A stretch of DNA of 8,872 bases from an uncultured Oscillospiraceae bacterium. GTDB lineage: Bacteria > Bacillota > Clostridia > Oscillospirales > Oscillospiraceae. The position numbers and the translations under genes are program-made. How positions within the stretch are numbered: position 1 is the first letter of the stretch; every line of letters begins with the position of its first letter. Location: positions 1 through 8,872 of the forward strand of contig CAKTQP010000064.1 in the NCBI GenBank assembly GCA_934597165.1, written 5' to 3'. Under the pieces are notes generated by a model. It was not told where the DNA came from and searched no databases. It saw nothing but the letters and a program-made list of their open reading frames with translations. Of this stretch, positions 1-6,839 are shown piece by piece.

Positions 1-1194
1 TTACTTCTCATCCTCCACCAACATCAAACACCCATCCTCGTCAAATCGCAAGGTCTGGACGTCATACCGCTGGTTCTTGATGATGTCATCCATCATGATA
101 GCCTCGGTGACCGTCACCACGAAGGTGTACGCCACCCCGTGCCGTTTGGCGCGGCCGGTACGGCCGATGCGGTGGACGTAATATTCCTGCTCCTCCGGCA
201 CATCATAGTTGAACACCACATCCACATCGTCGATGTCCAACCCACGGGCGGCCACGTCGGTGGCCACCAGCACCCGCAGCTTCCCTTCCCGGAACTGCTT
301 CAGGGTGCGTTCTCTGGCCTTCTGGGGGATGCCGCCGTGGATGGGCTTGCAGGAGATGTCGTTGAGCGAGAGCATCCCCGCCAGCCGGTCGGCCATGTTT
401 TTGGTGTTGCAGAAGGCAATGGCTCGCTCGTAGCCGCCGCCCTCCAGCAGCGCCATGAGCACGTCCACCTTCTCCTCCCGGCTGTCCAGCTCCAAGCGAT
501 ACTGCTGGATGTCCGGCCGATCCTCGTTCACCGGGCGGACGGTGATCTCCGCCGGGTCACGCTGGTAGACCCAGGAGATGTCCATGACCTCCCGGGAGAT
601 GGTGGCCGAGAACAGACCCAGGTTCTTGCGGTTGGGCATCATGTCCAAAATCTTGGTCACGTCGTCGATGAAACCCATATCCAGCATCCGGTCGGCCTCG
701 TCCAAAACAACAGTCTGCACCTTGTCCAGACGGATGGTGCGCCGCTTCTTATGGTCCATCAGCCGCCCCGGCGTGGCCACCACGATCTGGGGCTTTTTCT
801 TCAGCTGGTTCACCTGCTTGTCGATGGGCTGACCGCCGTACAGGCAGACCACCCGGACGCCCTTTTTCAGGGCAGACAGCTCCCGCAGGTCGTCTCGGAT
901 CTGCAACGCCAGCTCCCGGGTGGGTGCTAAGATGAGGGACGTCACGTCGGTGCCCTCCGGGTCGGTGTGTTCTACGATGGGGATGCCAAAGGCGTAGGTC
1001 TTGCCGGTGCCGGTGGGGGCTTTGGCGACGACGTCTTGGTAGTCCATCAAAAAGGGGATGCAACCGCTCTGAATGGGGGTCGCTACCTCATATCCTTTGT
1101 GTTGTAAGGCGCCCATCACCTCAGGGGACAGCGCCAGTGTGTCATACCGCAGGGCTTCCGCGGTCTCCACCCCGTTTATTTCCATATTTACCAT
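1..1194 (-). CDS. DEAD-box ATP-dependent RNA helicase, compact form
   Basis: ATP-dependent RNA helicase that unwinds or remodels short RNA duplexes in the cytoplasm, as in ribosome assembly, mRNA turnover or cold adaptation. With the ATG at 1194 it is 397 residues and complete; the stop is the first codon of the window. Both RecA-like domains carry their motifs: Q motif ending TPIQ (about 39-42), motif I APTGTGKT (59-66), Ia PTRELA (91-96), Ib TPGR (141-144), II DEAD (165-168), III SAT (196-198), V ATDVAARGLDI (311-321) and VI HRIGRTGR (341-348). Only about 50 residues follow motif VI, so it lacks the long basic or RNA-binding C-terminal tail found in CshA, DeaD or DbpA. I chose ATG 1194 because AAAGGA lies just upstream and a plausible promoter (1221-1249) would put the GTG at 1236 upstream of the transcript start. 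The GTG would add 14 residues. The family is certain; the subfamily (RhlE/CshA-like) is not. Confidence 0.95.
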   Translation of the reverse strand: MVNMEINGVETAEALRYDTLALSPEVMGALQHKGYEVATPIQSGCIPFLMDYQDVVAKAPTGTGKTYAFGIPIVEHTDPEGTDVTSLILAPTRELALQIRDDLRELSALKKGVRVVCLYGGQPIDKQVNQLKKKPQIVVATPGRLMDHKKRRTIRLDKVQTVVLDEADRMLDMGFIDDVTKILDMMPNRKNLGLFSATISREVMDISWVYQRDPAEITVRPVNEDRPDIQQYRLELDSREEKVDVLMALLEGGGYERAIAFCNTKNMADRLAGMLSLNDISCKPIHGGIPQKARERTLKQFREGKLRVLVATDVAARGLDIDDVDVVFNYDVPEEQEYYVHRIGRTGRAKRHGVAYTFVVTVTEAIMMDDIIKNQRYDVQTLRFDEDGCLMLVEDEK

Positions 1195-1220
1195 CGGTTC
1201 CTTTCGTTTCTTTCGTTCAA

Positions 1221-1249
1221 ATCTTATCACACCCACACCCTTTATGCAA
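1221..1249 (-). promoter_or_regulatory. Possible promoter of the helicase gene
   Basis: Read on the minus strand, TTGCAT (1249-1244) and TAAGAT (1226-1221) are separated by 17 nt, a SigA-like arrangement with moderate matches to TTGACA and TATAAT. Transcription would begin near 1214 and give a leader of about 20 nt before the ATG at 1194. This is a pattern match only; the core hexamers are imperfect. Confidence 0.4.
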
Positions 1250-1288
1250 GCAGGGTTTCTGCGATCTATAAATTCATAAAAAATTATT

Positions 1289-1316
1289 TTGCACTTTTCC
1301 TATTTTATAGTATACT
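1289..1316 (+). promoter_or_regulatory. Promoter of the XpaC-like gene
   Basis: TTGCAC (1289-1294) and TATACT (1311-1316) are separated by 16 nt in an AT-rich stretch, giving a likely start near 1323 and a leader of about 40 nt. It lies back to back with the helicase promoter in the 167-nt divergent region. Confidence 0.5.
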
Positions 1317-1361
1317 GGTAGAGTCGTTTCCCGTACTATTTTATTGACAGAGGAGGATTCC

Positions 1362-2792
1362 ATGTCTGATTATCATAGAGATCGTCGCAATCGCGACAAT
1401 GGCGAGGGGGCTGGCATCTCTTGGCTGTTGATCGTCATTGCGTTTTGCGTCTTTTGGCCAGTGGGCATCTTTCTGCTCATCCTGAAGCTGTCTCAAGACG
1501 CTAAATTCCAACAGCACAAGGAGGATTGGGTCAACGCTTTGAACAACCAAGATATTCCCTTCGCCCAGCGGCAAGAGGAAGCCGCGCAGCGACAGGCAGA
1601 ACGCCAGGCCGCCCGACGGGCACGGTACGGCCACGCCCATGAATGGGCACAGGCACAGCAGCAGACTCCGCCGCAGTCCGCTCCCAAGGCGGACACCCAG
1701 CCCAAGGCTGCTCCCACAGCGGAAGAAAAAATCCGAAAGCAAGCCCAGCAGCAGGCACAGCGTCGGACAGAACAGCAGAAACGGAAGGCACCTCGTTCCA
1801 AACGCCGTTCTCCGTCCACCCTGAAAAAGGGCACTGCCCTGTCCATCGTCGGCGGCATCATCGCCGTCCTCTTCGGTCTGGTCACCTGCAGCCAGCTGGC
1901 AGGGTGGATCTTCTATGACACCTGGTACGCCATCCAGCAATCCATTGTCCCCTTCTTCCTCACCGGTATCGGCTGCGGCCTGTTCGCCTGGGGTCGCTTC
2001 AAGCATCGGCAGAGCAAGCGGCTGCGTCGGATGCTGACCATGATCGGCAAGCAGACGGTCATCGACATCCGCCAGCTGGCGGACGCCATGGGGAGCAGCT
2101 ATGGCAAGACCTGCGATGACATTCAGGAGCTCATCGACGGCGGCTATCTGGGCGACACCGCCTACATCAACATGGCCACCGGCCAGCTCTTCCTGGACAC
2201 AGACGGATTCCAGAGCGTGGTGAAGGAAAAAGCGCCCAAGCAAGAGGAAGCGCCTGACCAGGACGCCCAGCTGCTGACGGAGATCCGTCAGCTGGACGAG
2301 GACATTGATGACGAGGAGATGAGCCGGAAGATCCGGCGCATCGAGGAGTGTACCGAGCACATCCTGGAGCACCAGAAGAAGCACCCGGACAAGGCGTCCG
2401 AGCTGCACACCTTCCTGGACTACTACCTGCCCACCACTATGAAGCTCCTCCACGCCTATGCCGAGCTGGAGGATCAGGGCGTGGCAGGGGACAACATCTC
2501 CACCACCAAGGCGCGCATCGAGTCCACCATGGACAGCGTAGTGCAGGGGTTCGAGGCGCAATTGGACAAGCTCTTTGAGGGGAGTATGTTGGATATTTCG
2601 GCGGACATTTCGGTGATGGAAAAAATGCTCTCCCGAGACGGTCTGGCTGGCGGCATGAAGATGCCCAAGGCGCCCACCGAACCGGAGGCACCTGCCCAAT
2701 CCGTCCCCTACACCCCCACGCTGACCCTGGATCCCAACGGCGACAGCTCTGCCGCGGTGCAAACCATGCCGGAGGAGGAAAAGCAGGGGTAA
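1362..2792 (+). CDS. XpaC-family membrane protein (5-bromo-4-chloroindolyl phosphate hydrolysis family)
   Basis: A 476-residue membrane protein. From the N-terminus: a short charged tail; a hydrophobic span at about 19-42 (ISWLLIVIAFCVFW); a long Gln/Ala/Arg-rich linker (about 62-155); two more spans at about 157-178 and 193-211; a basic stretch and a small region resembling a winged helix (about 220-285, with DIRQLADAMG and IQELIDGGYLG); then an acidic helical domain (about 300-428). The helical domain has the XpaC-family look, notably FLDYYLPTTMKLL (351-363), YAELEDQGV (366-374) and AQLDKLFEGSMLDIS (399-413). XpaC proteins are often encoded beside TelA-like toxic-anion-resistance proteins, but no TelA gene is present here. 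The family name comes from an old colony-colour phenotype; the biochemical role is not established. The ATG at 1362 is preceded by AGGAGG with a 5-nt spacer; an in-frame TTG at 1344 lies upstream of that site and is unlikely. The proline-rich C-terminal tail ends in an acidic run. Confidence 0.75.
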   Translation: MSDYHRDRRNRDNGEGAGISWLLIVIAFCVFWPVGIFLLILKLSQDAKFQQHKEDWVNALNNQDIPFAQRQEEAAQRQAERQAARRARYGHAHEWAQAQQQTPPQSAPKADTQPKAAPTAEEKIRKQAQQQAQRRTEQQKRKAPRSKRRSPSTLKKGTALSIVGGIIAVLFGLVTCSQLAGWIFYDTWYAIQQSIVPFFLTGIGCGLFAWGRFKHRQSKRLRRMLTMIGKQTVIDIRQLADAMGSSYGKTCDDIQELIDGGYLGDTAYINMATGQLFLDTDGFQSVVKEKAPKQEEAPDQDAQLLTEIRQLDEDIDDEEMSRKIRRIEECTEHILEHQKKHPDKASELHTFLDYYLPTTMKLLHAYAELEDQGVAGDNISTTKARIESTMDSVVQGFEAQLDKLFEGSMLDISADISVMEKMLSRDGLAGGMKMPKAPTEPEAPAQSVPYTPTLTLDPNGDSSAAVQTMPEEEKQG

Positions 2793-2810
2793 CTTGCGCA
2801 TGAAACGCAA

Positions 2811-2839
2811 ACACGGAGTCTTCAGACTCCGTGTTTTTT
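2811..2839 (+). terminator. Intrinsic terminator after the XpaC-like gene
   Basis: A 10-bp perfect stem (ACACGGAGTC, loop TTCA, GACTCCGTGT) followed by a run of six T, 18 nt after the stop codon. It closes the single-gene unit and insulates groES from read-through. Confidence 0.92.
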
Positions 2840-3035
2840 GCTCCATATCCTTGTCTGCTAAAAAATGCGTCCGTTTTCTTGCTCTTTTTGGGCGGTTCGT
2901 CAAGAAGAGACGGCAATATTTTTTCACACGGATAGAAAAAGAGACGAATCCGGCGTTTGAGTGAGATTTTTCAAGAAAACATCGTGCTATTTGAATGTAA
3001 ATAGGAAATTCACAGAAAATTCAGAAAAAATTCAC
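2840..3035. other. AT-rich intergenic region upstream of the groE promoter
   Basis: About 195 nt with no reading frame that has a credible start and ribosome binding site. The last part (about 2995-3033) is rich in short A and T runs, with AATTCA/AATTCAC repeated three times, and could act as an UP element for the promoter next to it. A diffuse inverted pair (TTCGTC near 2897 and GACGAA near 2942) is too short and too far apart to call a structure. I see no riboswitch or small-RNA signature. Confidence 0.5.
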
Positions 3036-3064
3036 TTGCTTATTTCCCACACCTGCATTATTAT
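3036..3064 (+). promoter_or_regulatory. Main candidate promoter of groES-groEL
   Basis: TTGCTT (3036-3041) and TATTAT (3059-3064) with a 17-nt spacer, preceded by an AT-rich tract. Transcription would start near 3071, so the CIRCE operator would lie at the beginning of the transcript, its usual place in Firmicutes. A second -10-like TATAAT (3119-3124) lies downstream of CIRCE but has no well-spaced -35; only TTGAGT, 21 nt away and inside the operator, is available. Confidence 0.6.
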
Positions 3065-3075
3065 TATAGTTGCTC

Positions 3076-3102
3076 CTGGCACTCCCTTCTTTTGAGTGCT
3101 AG
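3076..3102 (+). promoter_or_regulatory. CIRCE operator (HrcA binding site)
   Basis: The inverted repeat CTGGCACTC, a 9-nt spacer, then GAGTGCTAG. It matches the CIRCE consensus TTAGCACTC-N9-GAGTGCTAA in 7 of 9 positions on the left and 8 of 9 on the right, with the exact spacer length. By established knowledge HrcA, a repressor that itself needs GroEL to stay active, binds this element, so the operon is induced when GroEL is titrated by misfolded protein. The hrcA gene is not in this window. Confidence 0.95.
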
Positions 3103-3155
3103 ATTTTCTCAAATTGTTTATAATAATATGATTTACTATAAGGAGGCAATCCACT

Positions 3156-3440
3156 ATGAAACTGAAACCTCTGGCTGATCGCGTCATCATCAAGATGGTA
3201 GAAGCAGAAGAGACCACCAAGGGCGGCATCATCCTCACCGGCAGCGCCAAGGAAAAGCCCGACGTGGCAGAAGTCCTGGCCGTTGGCCCCGGCGGCGTCG
3301 TGGACGGCAAGGAAGTGGAAATGACCGTCAAGGTGGGCGATCATGTCATCACCAGCAAGTATGCCGGCACTCAGGTCAAGATCGACGGCGAAGAGCTGAC
3401 CATCGTCCGTCAGGGTGATATTCTGGCCGTCGTCGAATAA
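3156..3440 (+). CDS. groES: Co-chaperonin GroES (Cpn10)
   Basis: The 94-residue lid of the GroEL chamber. It forms a heptameric ring that caps GroEL during ATP-driven folding of client proteins in the cytoplasm. The length is normal for the family. It begins with the typical KPLADRVIIK stretch (4-13), has the mobile loop with the GroEL-contacting hydrophobic segment GGIIL (23-27), then VLAVGPGG (40-47), and ends with GDILAVVE. The ATG follows AAGGAGG with a 9-nt spacer. It is the first gene of the CIRCE-controlled operon; groEL follows 101 nt downstream on the same strand with no terminator between them. Confidence 0.98.
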   Translation: MKLKPLADRVIIKMVEAEETTKGGIILTGSAKEKPDVAEVLAVGPGGVVDGKEVEMTVKVGDHVITSKYAGTQVKIDGEELTIVRQGDILAVVE

Positions 3441-3447
3441 GCCCGTT

Positions 3448-3499
3448 GGGTACGTCGGTACCCGTTCCCCCTAACCATCCCAGCCCGCCCGGTGGGCGG
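3448..3499 (+). other. Two small hairpins between groES and groEL
   Basis: The 101-nt spacer contains GGGTAC-GTCG-GTACCC (3448-3463) and CCGCCC-GGT-GGGCGG (3485-3499). Both are perfect 6-bp stems. Neither is followed by a T run, so they are not intrinsic terminators; they could mark RNA processing or protect an mRNA end. Formation in vivo is inference. Confidence 0.45.
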
Positions 3500-3541
3500 C
3501 GCTGCGTTTCATTTCAACTCAACATTCGGAGGTAACACACT

Positions 3542-5173
3542 ATGGCAAAACTGATCAACTACGGCGAAGAAGCTCGCCGCGCTCTCCAGGCTGGCGTAGA
3601 CCAGCTGGCTAACACCGTCAAGATCACCATGGGTCCCAAGGGCCGCAACGTGATCCTGGACAAGAAATTCGGCACCCCCCTCATCACCAACGACGGCGTG
3701 ACCATCGCCCGTGAAATTCAGCTGGCTGACCCGTTTGAAAACATGGGCGCATCCGTGGTCAAGGAAGTTGCCACCAAGACCAACGACGTAGCTGGCGACG
3801 GCACCACCACCGCTACCCTGCTGGCTCAGACCATCATCACCGAAGGCATCAAGAACCTGGCTGCCGGTGCCAACCCCATGGTCATGAAGAAGGGCATCGC
3901 CAAGGCCACCAAGACCGCTATCGAAGCCATCAAGGCCAACAGCAAGCCCGTCAGCGGCACCGAAGACATCGCCCGTGTCGGCGCTATCTCCTCCGGTGAC
4001 GAGACCATCGGCAAGCTGATCGCTGAGGCTATGGAAAAGGTCTCCCATGACGGCGTTATCACCGTGGAAGAATCCAAGACCGCTGAGACCTACTCCGAAG
4101 TGGTGGAAGGTATGCAGTTCGACCGCGGCTATATCACTCCTTATATGGTCACCGACACCGAGAAGATGGAAGCTGTCATGAATGAACCGCTGGTGCTCAT
4201 CCATGACAAGAAGATCTCCGTCATTCAGGATCTGCTGCCCATTCTGGAACAGATCGCAAAGATGGGCAAACCCCTGCTGATCATCGCAGAAGACGTGGAA
4301 GCAGAAGCCCTGTCCACCCTGATCGTCAACAACCTGCGCGGCGCTCTGAAGGTCTGCTGCGTGAAGGCTCCTGGCTTCGGCGATCGCCGGAAGGAAATGC
4401 TCCAGGATATCGCCATCCTGACCGGCGGTATGGTCATCTCCGCTGAGACCGGCATCGAGCTGTCTCAGGTCAACCTGTCCATGCTGGGCAGCGCTCGTCA
4501 GGTGAAGGTCACCAAGGAGACCACCACCATCGTCGATGGCGCTGGCAATGCAGACGACATCAAGGCTCGTGTGGCTCAGATCCGCAGCCAGATCGAGAAC
4601 ACCACCTCCGAATATGACAAGGAAAAGGCCATGGAACGTCTGGCTAAGCTGGCCGGCGGCGTGGCTGTCATCAAGGTTGGCGCTGCTACTGAAGCAGAGA
4701 TGAAGGAACTGAAGCTGCGTGTGGAAGACGCTCTGAACGCCACTCGTGCAGCCGTGGAAGAAGGCATCGTGGCCGGCGGCGGCACCGCTTATGTCAACGC
4801 CATCCCCGCTGTGGAAGCCCTGATGGCAGACGCAGAAGGCGACGAAAAGACCGGTATCTCCATCATCGCCAAGGCTCTGACCGCTCCTGTCAAGCAGATC
4901 TCTGCCAACGCTGGCATCGATGGTTCCGTGGTTCTGGATCGCATCCTGAGCAGCGGCAAGACCGGCTATGGCTTCGACGCTTACAAGGAAGAATACTGCG
5001 ACATGATCGCCTCCGGCATCGTTGACCCCACCAAGGTCACCCGTTCCGCTCTGGAGAACGCTTCCTCCGTGTCCAGCATCCTGCTGACCACCGAAGCCTG
5101 CGTCGCCGACAAGCCCGAACCTCCCGCACCCATGCCCGCTGGTGCACCTGATATGGGCGGTATGGGTTACTAA
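3542..5173 (+). CDS. groEL: Chaperonin GroEL (Cpn60)
   Basis: The 543-residue ATPase that forms the double heptameric folding chamber capped by GroES. The length and sequence are normal for a bacterial GroEL. It has the N-terminal equatorial segment with TMGPKGRNV (29-37), the ATP-binding loop GDGTTTATLLAQ (85-96, with D86 equivalent to the E. coli D87), the apical domain, the RVEDALNATRAAVEEG region that holds the catalytic Asp and hinge of the ATPase cycle, the GGGTA nucleotide-contact loop, and a Gly/Met-rich tail ending MGGMGY. Codons are strongly biased, as in highly expressed genes. The ATG follows GGAGGT with a 9-nt spacer. Only one groEL is present; nothing suggests a specialised second copy. 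Confidence 0.99.
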   Translation: MAKLINYGEEARRALQAGVDQLANTVKITMGPKGRNVILDKKFGTPLITNDGVTIAREIQLADPFENMGASVVKEVATKTNDVAGDGTTTATLLAQTIITEGIKNLAAGANPMVMKKGIAKATKTAIEAIKANSKPVSGTEDIARVGAISSGDETIGKLIAEAMEKVSHDGVITVEESKTAETYSEVVEGMQFDRGYITPYMVTDTEKMEAVMNEPLVLIHDKKISVIQDLLPILEQIAKMGKPLLIIAEDVEAEALSTLIVNNLRGALKVCCVKAPGFGDRRKEMLQDIAILTGGMVISAETGIELSQVNLSMLGSARQVKVTKETTTIVDGAGNADDIKARVAQIRSQIENTTSEYDKEKAMERLAKLAGGVAVIKVGAATEAEMKELKLRVEDALNATRAAVEEGIVAGGGTAYVNAIPAVEALMADAEGDEKTGISIIAKALTAPVKQISANAGIDGSVVLDRILSSGKTGYGFDAYKEEYCDMIASGIVDPTKVTRSALENASSVSSILLTTEACVADKPEPPAPMPAGAPDMGGMGY

Positions 5174-5205
5174 TCCAACTGGTTGGATTTTCCCAAGGAA
5201 CAATC

Positions 5206-5235
5206 ACACCCCCTGGCTCTCCAGGGGGTGTTTTT
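5206..5235 (+). terminator. Intrinsic terminator of groES-groEL
   Basis: A perfect stem (ACACCCCCTGG, loop CTCT, CCAGGGGGTGT) followed by a T run, 32 nt after the groEL stop. A small hairpin TCCAAC-TG-GTTGGA lies directly after the stop codon (5174-5187). The GC-rich stem predicts efficient termination. Confidence 0.92.
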
Positions 5236-5259
5236 CCACCATCTGAAAAGGAGCAAAAG

Positions 5260-5679
5260 ATGGATTCAGAATTTCAACGAGAACTGGCACTGCTGCAGCA
5301 GGACGGGTTGAAGACCAACCCCATGCGCCTAGCCTATGAGGAAAAGGTACGGGGGTTGCAGGCGCTGAAGGAGGAGCTGTTGGCGCAGGGCTGCCCCACG
5401 GAGGAGCTGGCGCACCGGCTCCATGAGCAGCGGCGTGAGCTGGGACGGCTGTACAAGGAGATGGCGCCCCCGCTGTTCCGCGCCTACATCTACTACGCCA
5501 CCGCGCAGAAATACGGCGACCCGCTGGGGCCGGATTATGAGCAGCTGCGGAAGGGGAAAACCCCCGAGGAGATCATCGCCTCCGCCACCCGTCCCATCGC
5601 GGATTTGGATCAGCGGCTGACCTTGGATGGGTTCATCCGGTGGTTTGAGCAGGTGTATACGCCCAACCAAAATGCATAA
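5260..5679 (+). CDS. Hypothetical small helical cytosolic protein
   Basis: A 139-residue protein I do not recognise. It has no signal peptide and no membrane span. Residues 1-68 are rich in Glu, Leu, Gln and Arg with a heptad-like pattern, suggesting a helical hairpin or coiled coil; this is followed by PPLFRAYIYYATAQKYGDPLG (70-90, aromatic rich) and a predicted helical C-terminus ending GFIRWFEQVYTP. The start is supported by AAAAGGAGC 6 nt before the ATG at 5260. The ribosome site, consistent codon use and its own terminator argue that it is real. It begins only 24 nt after the groEL terminator T run, and no promoter is visible in that gap, so it may depend on read-through from groEL or a promoter inside groEL. 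Any link to the chaperonin is inference from position alone. Confidence 0.75.
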   Translation: MDSEFQRELALLQQDGLKTNPMRLAYEEKVRGLQALKEELLAQGCPTEELAHRLHEQRRELGRLYKEMAPPLFRAYIYYATAQKYGDPLGPDYEQLRKGKTPEEIIASATRPIADLDQRLTLDGFIRWFEQVYTPNQNA

Positions 5680-5682
5680 AAA

Positions 5683-5737
5683 CGGCATCCTACGCAAGAA
5701 CGTTTTGTGAACGAAACTTGGTAGGATGCTGTTTTTT
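5683..5737 (+). terminator. Long composite terminator hairpin
   Basis: Outer arms GCATCCTAC (5685-5693) and GTAGGATGC (5721-5729) are perfect; inside them CAAG pairs with CTTG and CGTT with AACG around internal loops. A run of six T follows, and A residues flank the left arm, so it could stop transcription from either direction. It starts 3 nt after the stop codon of the preceding gene. Confidence 0.85.
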
Positions 5738-5789
5738 CTGTAACTTTTCTTTATTTTTGGATATACTTTGTCATATTTCCAGGATTGTC

Positions 5790-5817
5790 TTGACATCATC
5801 TCCGGTGTATGTACAAT
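5790..5817 (+). promoter_or_regulatory. Strong SigA-like promoter of the membrane-protein cluster
   Basis: A consensus -35 TTGACA (5790-5795) and a 5-of-6 -10 TACAAT (5812-5817) with a 16-nt spacer, preceded by an AT-rich tract. The start would fall near 5824, leaving a leader of about 47 nt before the first of three paralogous genes. It is the best consensus promoter in the window. Confidence 0.75.
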
Positions 5818-5870
5818 AGTATGTATAGGGAACTCACCCACCCTTATCACAGATGGATAGGAGGCTGCAT

Positions 5871-6311
5871 ATGAAGAAAACACTGTCCGCCTTGACTGCT
5901 CTGCTGGGGCCGCTGGCGGTGATCGTTGTCCTGGGGCGCGTCGCTCACCTCATCGAACAATACACCGGCGTCTCATTCAACCCTTACCCACGCATCATCT
6001 GGTGTCTGGCGTCTGGCGTGTTCATTGCGCTGTATCTGGCCGTGCTCCTGGTGCTCTGCCCGCGTCACGCCGGCCCTGCCCTGGTGCCCTGTGCCGTCTT
6101 GGGTGCGGTGATGGCATTTGCGCTTTGTGTGTTGGATGCGTGCTCCTTTTCCGTCCTCACAGACCTTCTCCCCTTCCGCATCGTCCTTCCCATCCGGCTG
6201 GAAGAGCTGACCGTTCTCCGCCTGACGGGGGTGACGGTGACGGGCAACGTCCTGTGCGCCATCCGTGCCTCTCACGGGCGGAATGAGACGGGGAGACGGC
6301 TGAACGAGTGA
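5871..6311 (+). CDS. Four-span membrane protein, paralog 1 of 3
   Basis: A 146-residue integral membrane protein of unknown function. Predicted spans are at about 6-24, 42-62, 70-90 and 115-133. Features shared with the next two genes are an N-terminal MK-K-SA----LGP motif; GV-IALYL (49-56) entering span 2; a Pro after span 2 (P64); C74 in PCAVLGA; and PIRLEELT (107-114) leading into LTG----GN-LCA in span 4, with C129. The loop between spans 3 and 4 is nine residues longer than in paralog 3. The ATG at 5871 follows AGGAGG by 6 nt; an upstream in-frame ATG at 5853 overlaps that site and is not favoured. The C-terminus ends in a charged GRRLNE, as in paralog 2. I do not recognise a Pfam family. 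Confidence 0.85.
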   Translation: MKKTLSALTALLGPLAVIVVLGRVAHLIEQYTGVSFNPYPRIIWCLASGVFIALYLAVLLVLCPRHAGPALVPCAVLGAVMAFALCVLDACSFSVLTDLLPFRIVLPIRLEELTVLRLTGVTVTGNVLCAIRASHGRNETGRRLNE

Positions 6312-6347
6312 CCGGTCTGTATCGGCTATCGTAAGGAGGTTGCTGCT

Positions 6348-6803
6348 ATGAAACAGAAGGTATCTGCTGCTGTGGCTGTCCTGGGCCCGGTATTTGTCCT
6401 AATCGCGCTCTCCTGTGTCACCTATCAGGTGGAGGCGACGACCGATCTGACCACTGCCCCGACGCCCCTGCTCCTTTGGTACGCCGCCTGGGGCATCCTG
6501 GCCGGTCTCTACCTTACGCTGACCGTGCTGTTGCTCCCCAAGCATGGCAGCTCCGCTCTGGCTCCCTGTGCCATCATTGGCGCGGTTTTCGCCGTCGTGC
6601 TGTGCCTGCTGGAGCTGTCCGTATTTGGCACTTTGTCAGACCATTTCTTCTTCCATATCATCCAGCCCTTCCACATCCTCCCCTTCCGCATGGAGACCCT
6701 ATTGATCCTCCCCTTGACCGGACTCCTGGCGGTGGGCAACATTCTATGCGCTGTCCGCGCTTCCTGTGGGACGAGAGAGGTGGGGAAACGCCTGAACCAT
6801 TGA
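6348..6803 (+). CDS. Four-span membrane protein, paralog 2 of 3
   Basis: A 151-residue protein homologous to its two neighbours. Positions 1-93 align with both without a gap, including LGP at 12-14, GLYLTLT (53-59), LPK (63-65), and C74 in PCAIIGA. It has the longest loop between spans 3 and 4 (about residues 94-112), rich in Phe and His (DHFFFHIIQPFHI), then PFRMETLL and LTGLLAVGNILCAVRA with C134. The RBS AAGGAGG sits 8 nt before the ATG. The gene begins 36 nt after paralog 1. The tail ends GKRLNH. The substrate or partner is unknown; the His- and Phe-rich loop is the main difference from its sisters. Confidence 0.87.
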   Translation: MKQKVSAAVAVLGPVFVLIALSCVTYQVEATTDLTTAPTPLLLWYAAWGILAGLYLTLTVLLLPKHGSSALAPCAIIGAVFAVVLCLLELSVFGTLSDHFFFHIIQPFHILPFRMETLLILPLTGLLAVGNILCAVRASCGTREVGKRLNH

Positions 6804-6839
6804 CCTGTACACAACAGACGCCAAAAGGAGGTTTTGCAG

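Noticed and set aside
139..930. Plus-strand open frame opposite the helicase
   Set aside because: Low-complexity His/Val/Leu/Gln-rich translation and no RBS; the minus strand carries every DEAD-box motif.
1341..2927. Long minus-strand open frame opposite the XpaC-like gene
   Set aside because: It is Leu/Arg/Gly-rich with no recognisable domain and spans the sense gene's terminator and ribosome site; the plus strand has the promoter, RBS, membrane spans and family signature.
3485..3499. Terminator between groES and groEL
   Set aside because: The hairpin is not followed by a T run, and groEL depends on the operon promoter.
3509..5203. A very long open frame (564 codons) on the minus strand, antisense to groEL
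   Set aside because: It mirrors groEL through its codon bias (few T-T-A, T-C-A or C-T-A triplets in that frame); the translation is Gly/His/Asp-rich with no domain and no RBS, while the sense strand is an unmistakable GroEL.
5853..5870. Upstream ATG for membrane paralog 1
   Set aside because: It overlaps the AGGAGG that serves the ATG at 5871, and the extra residues break the alignment with paralogs 2 and 3.
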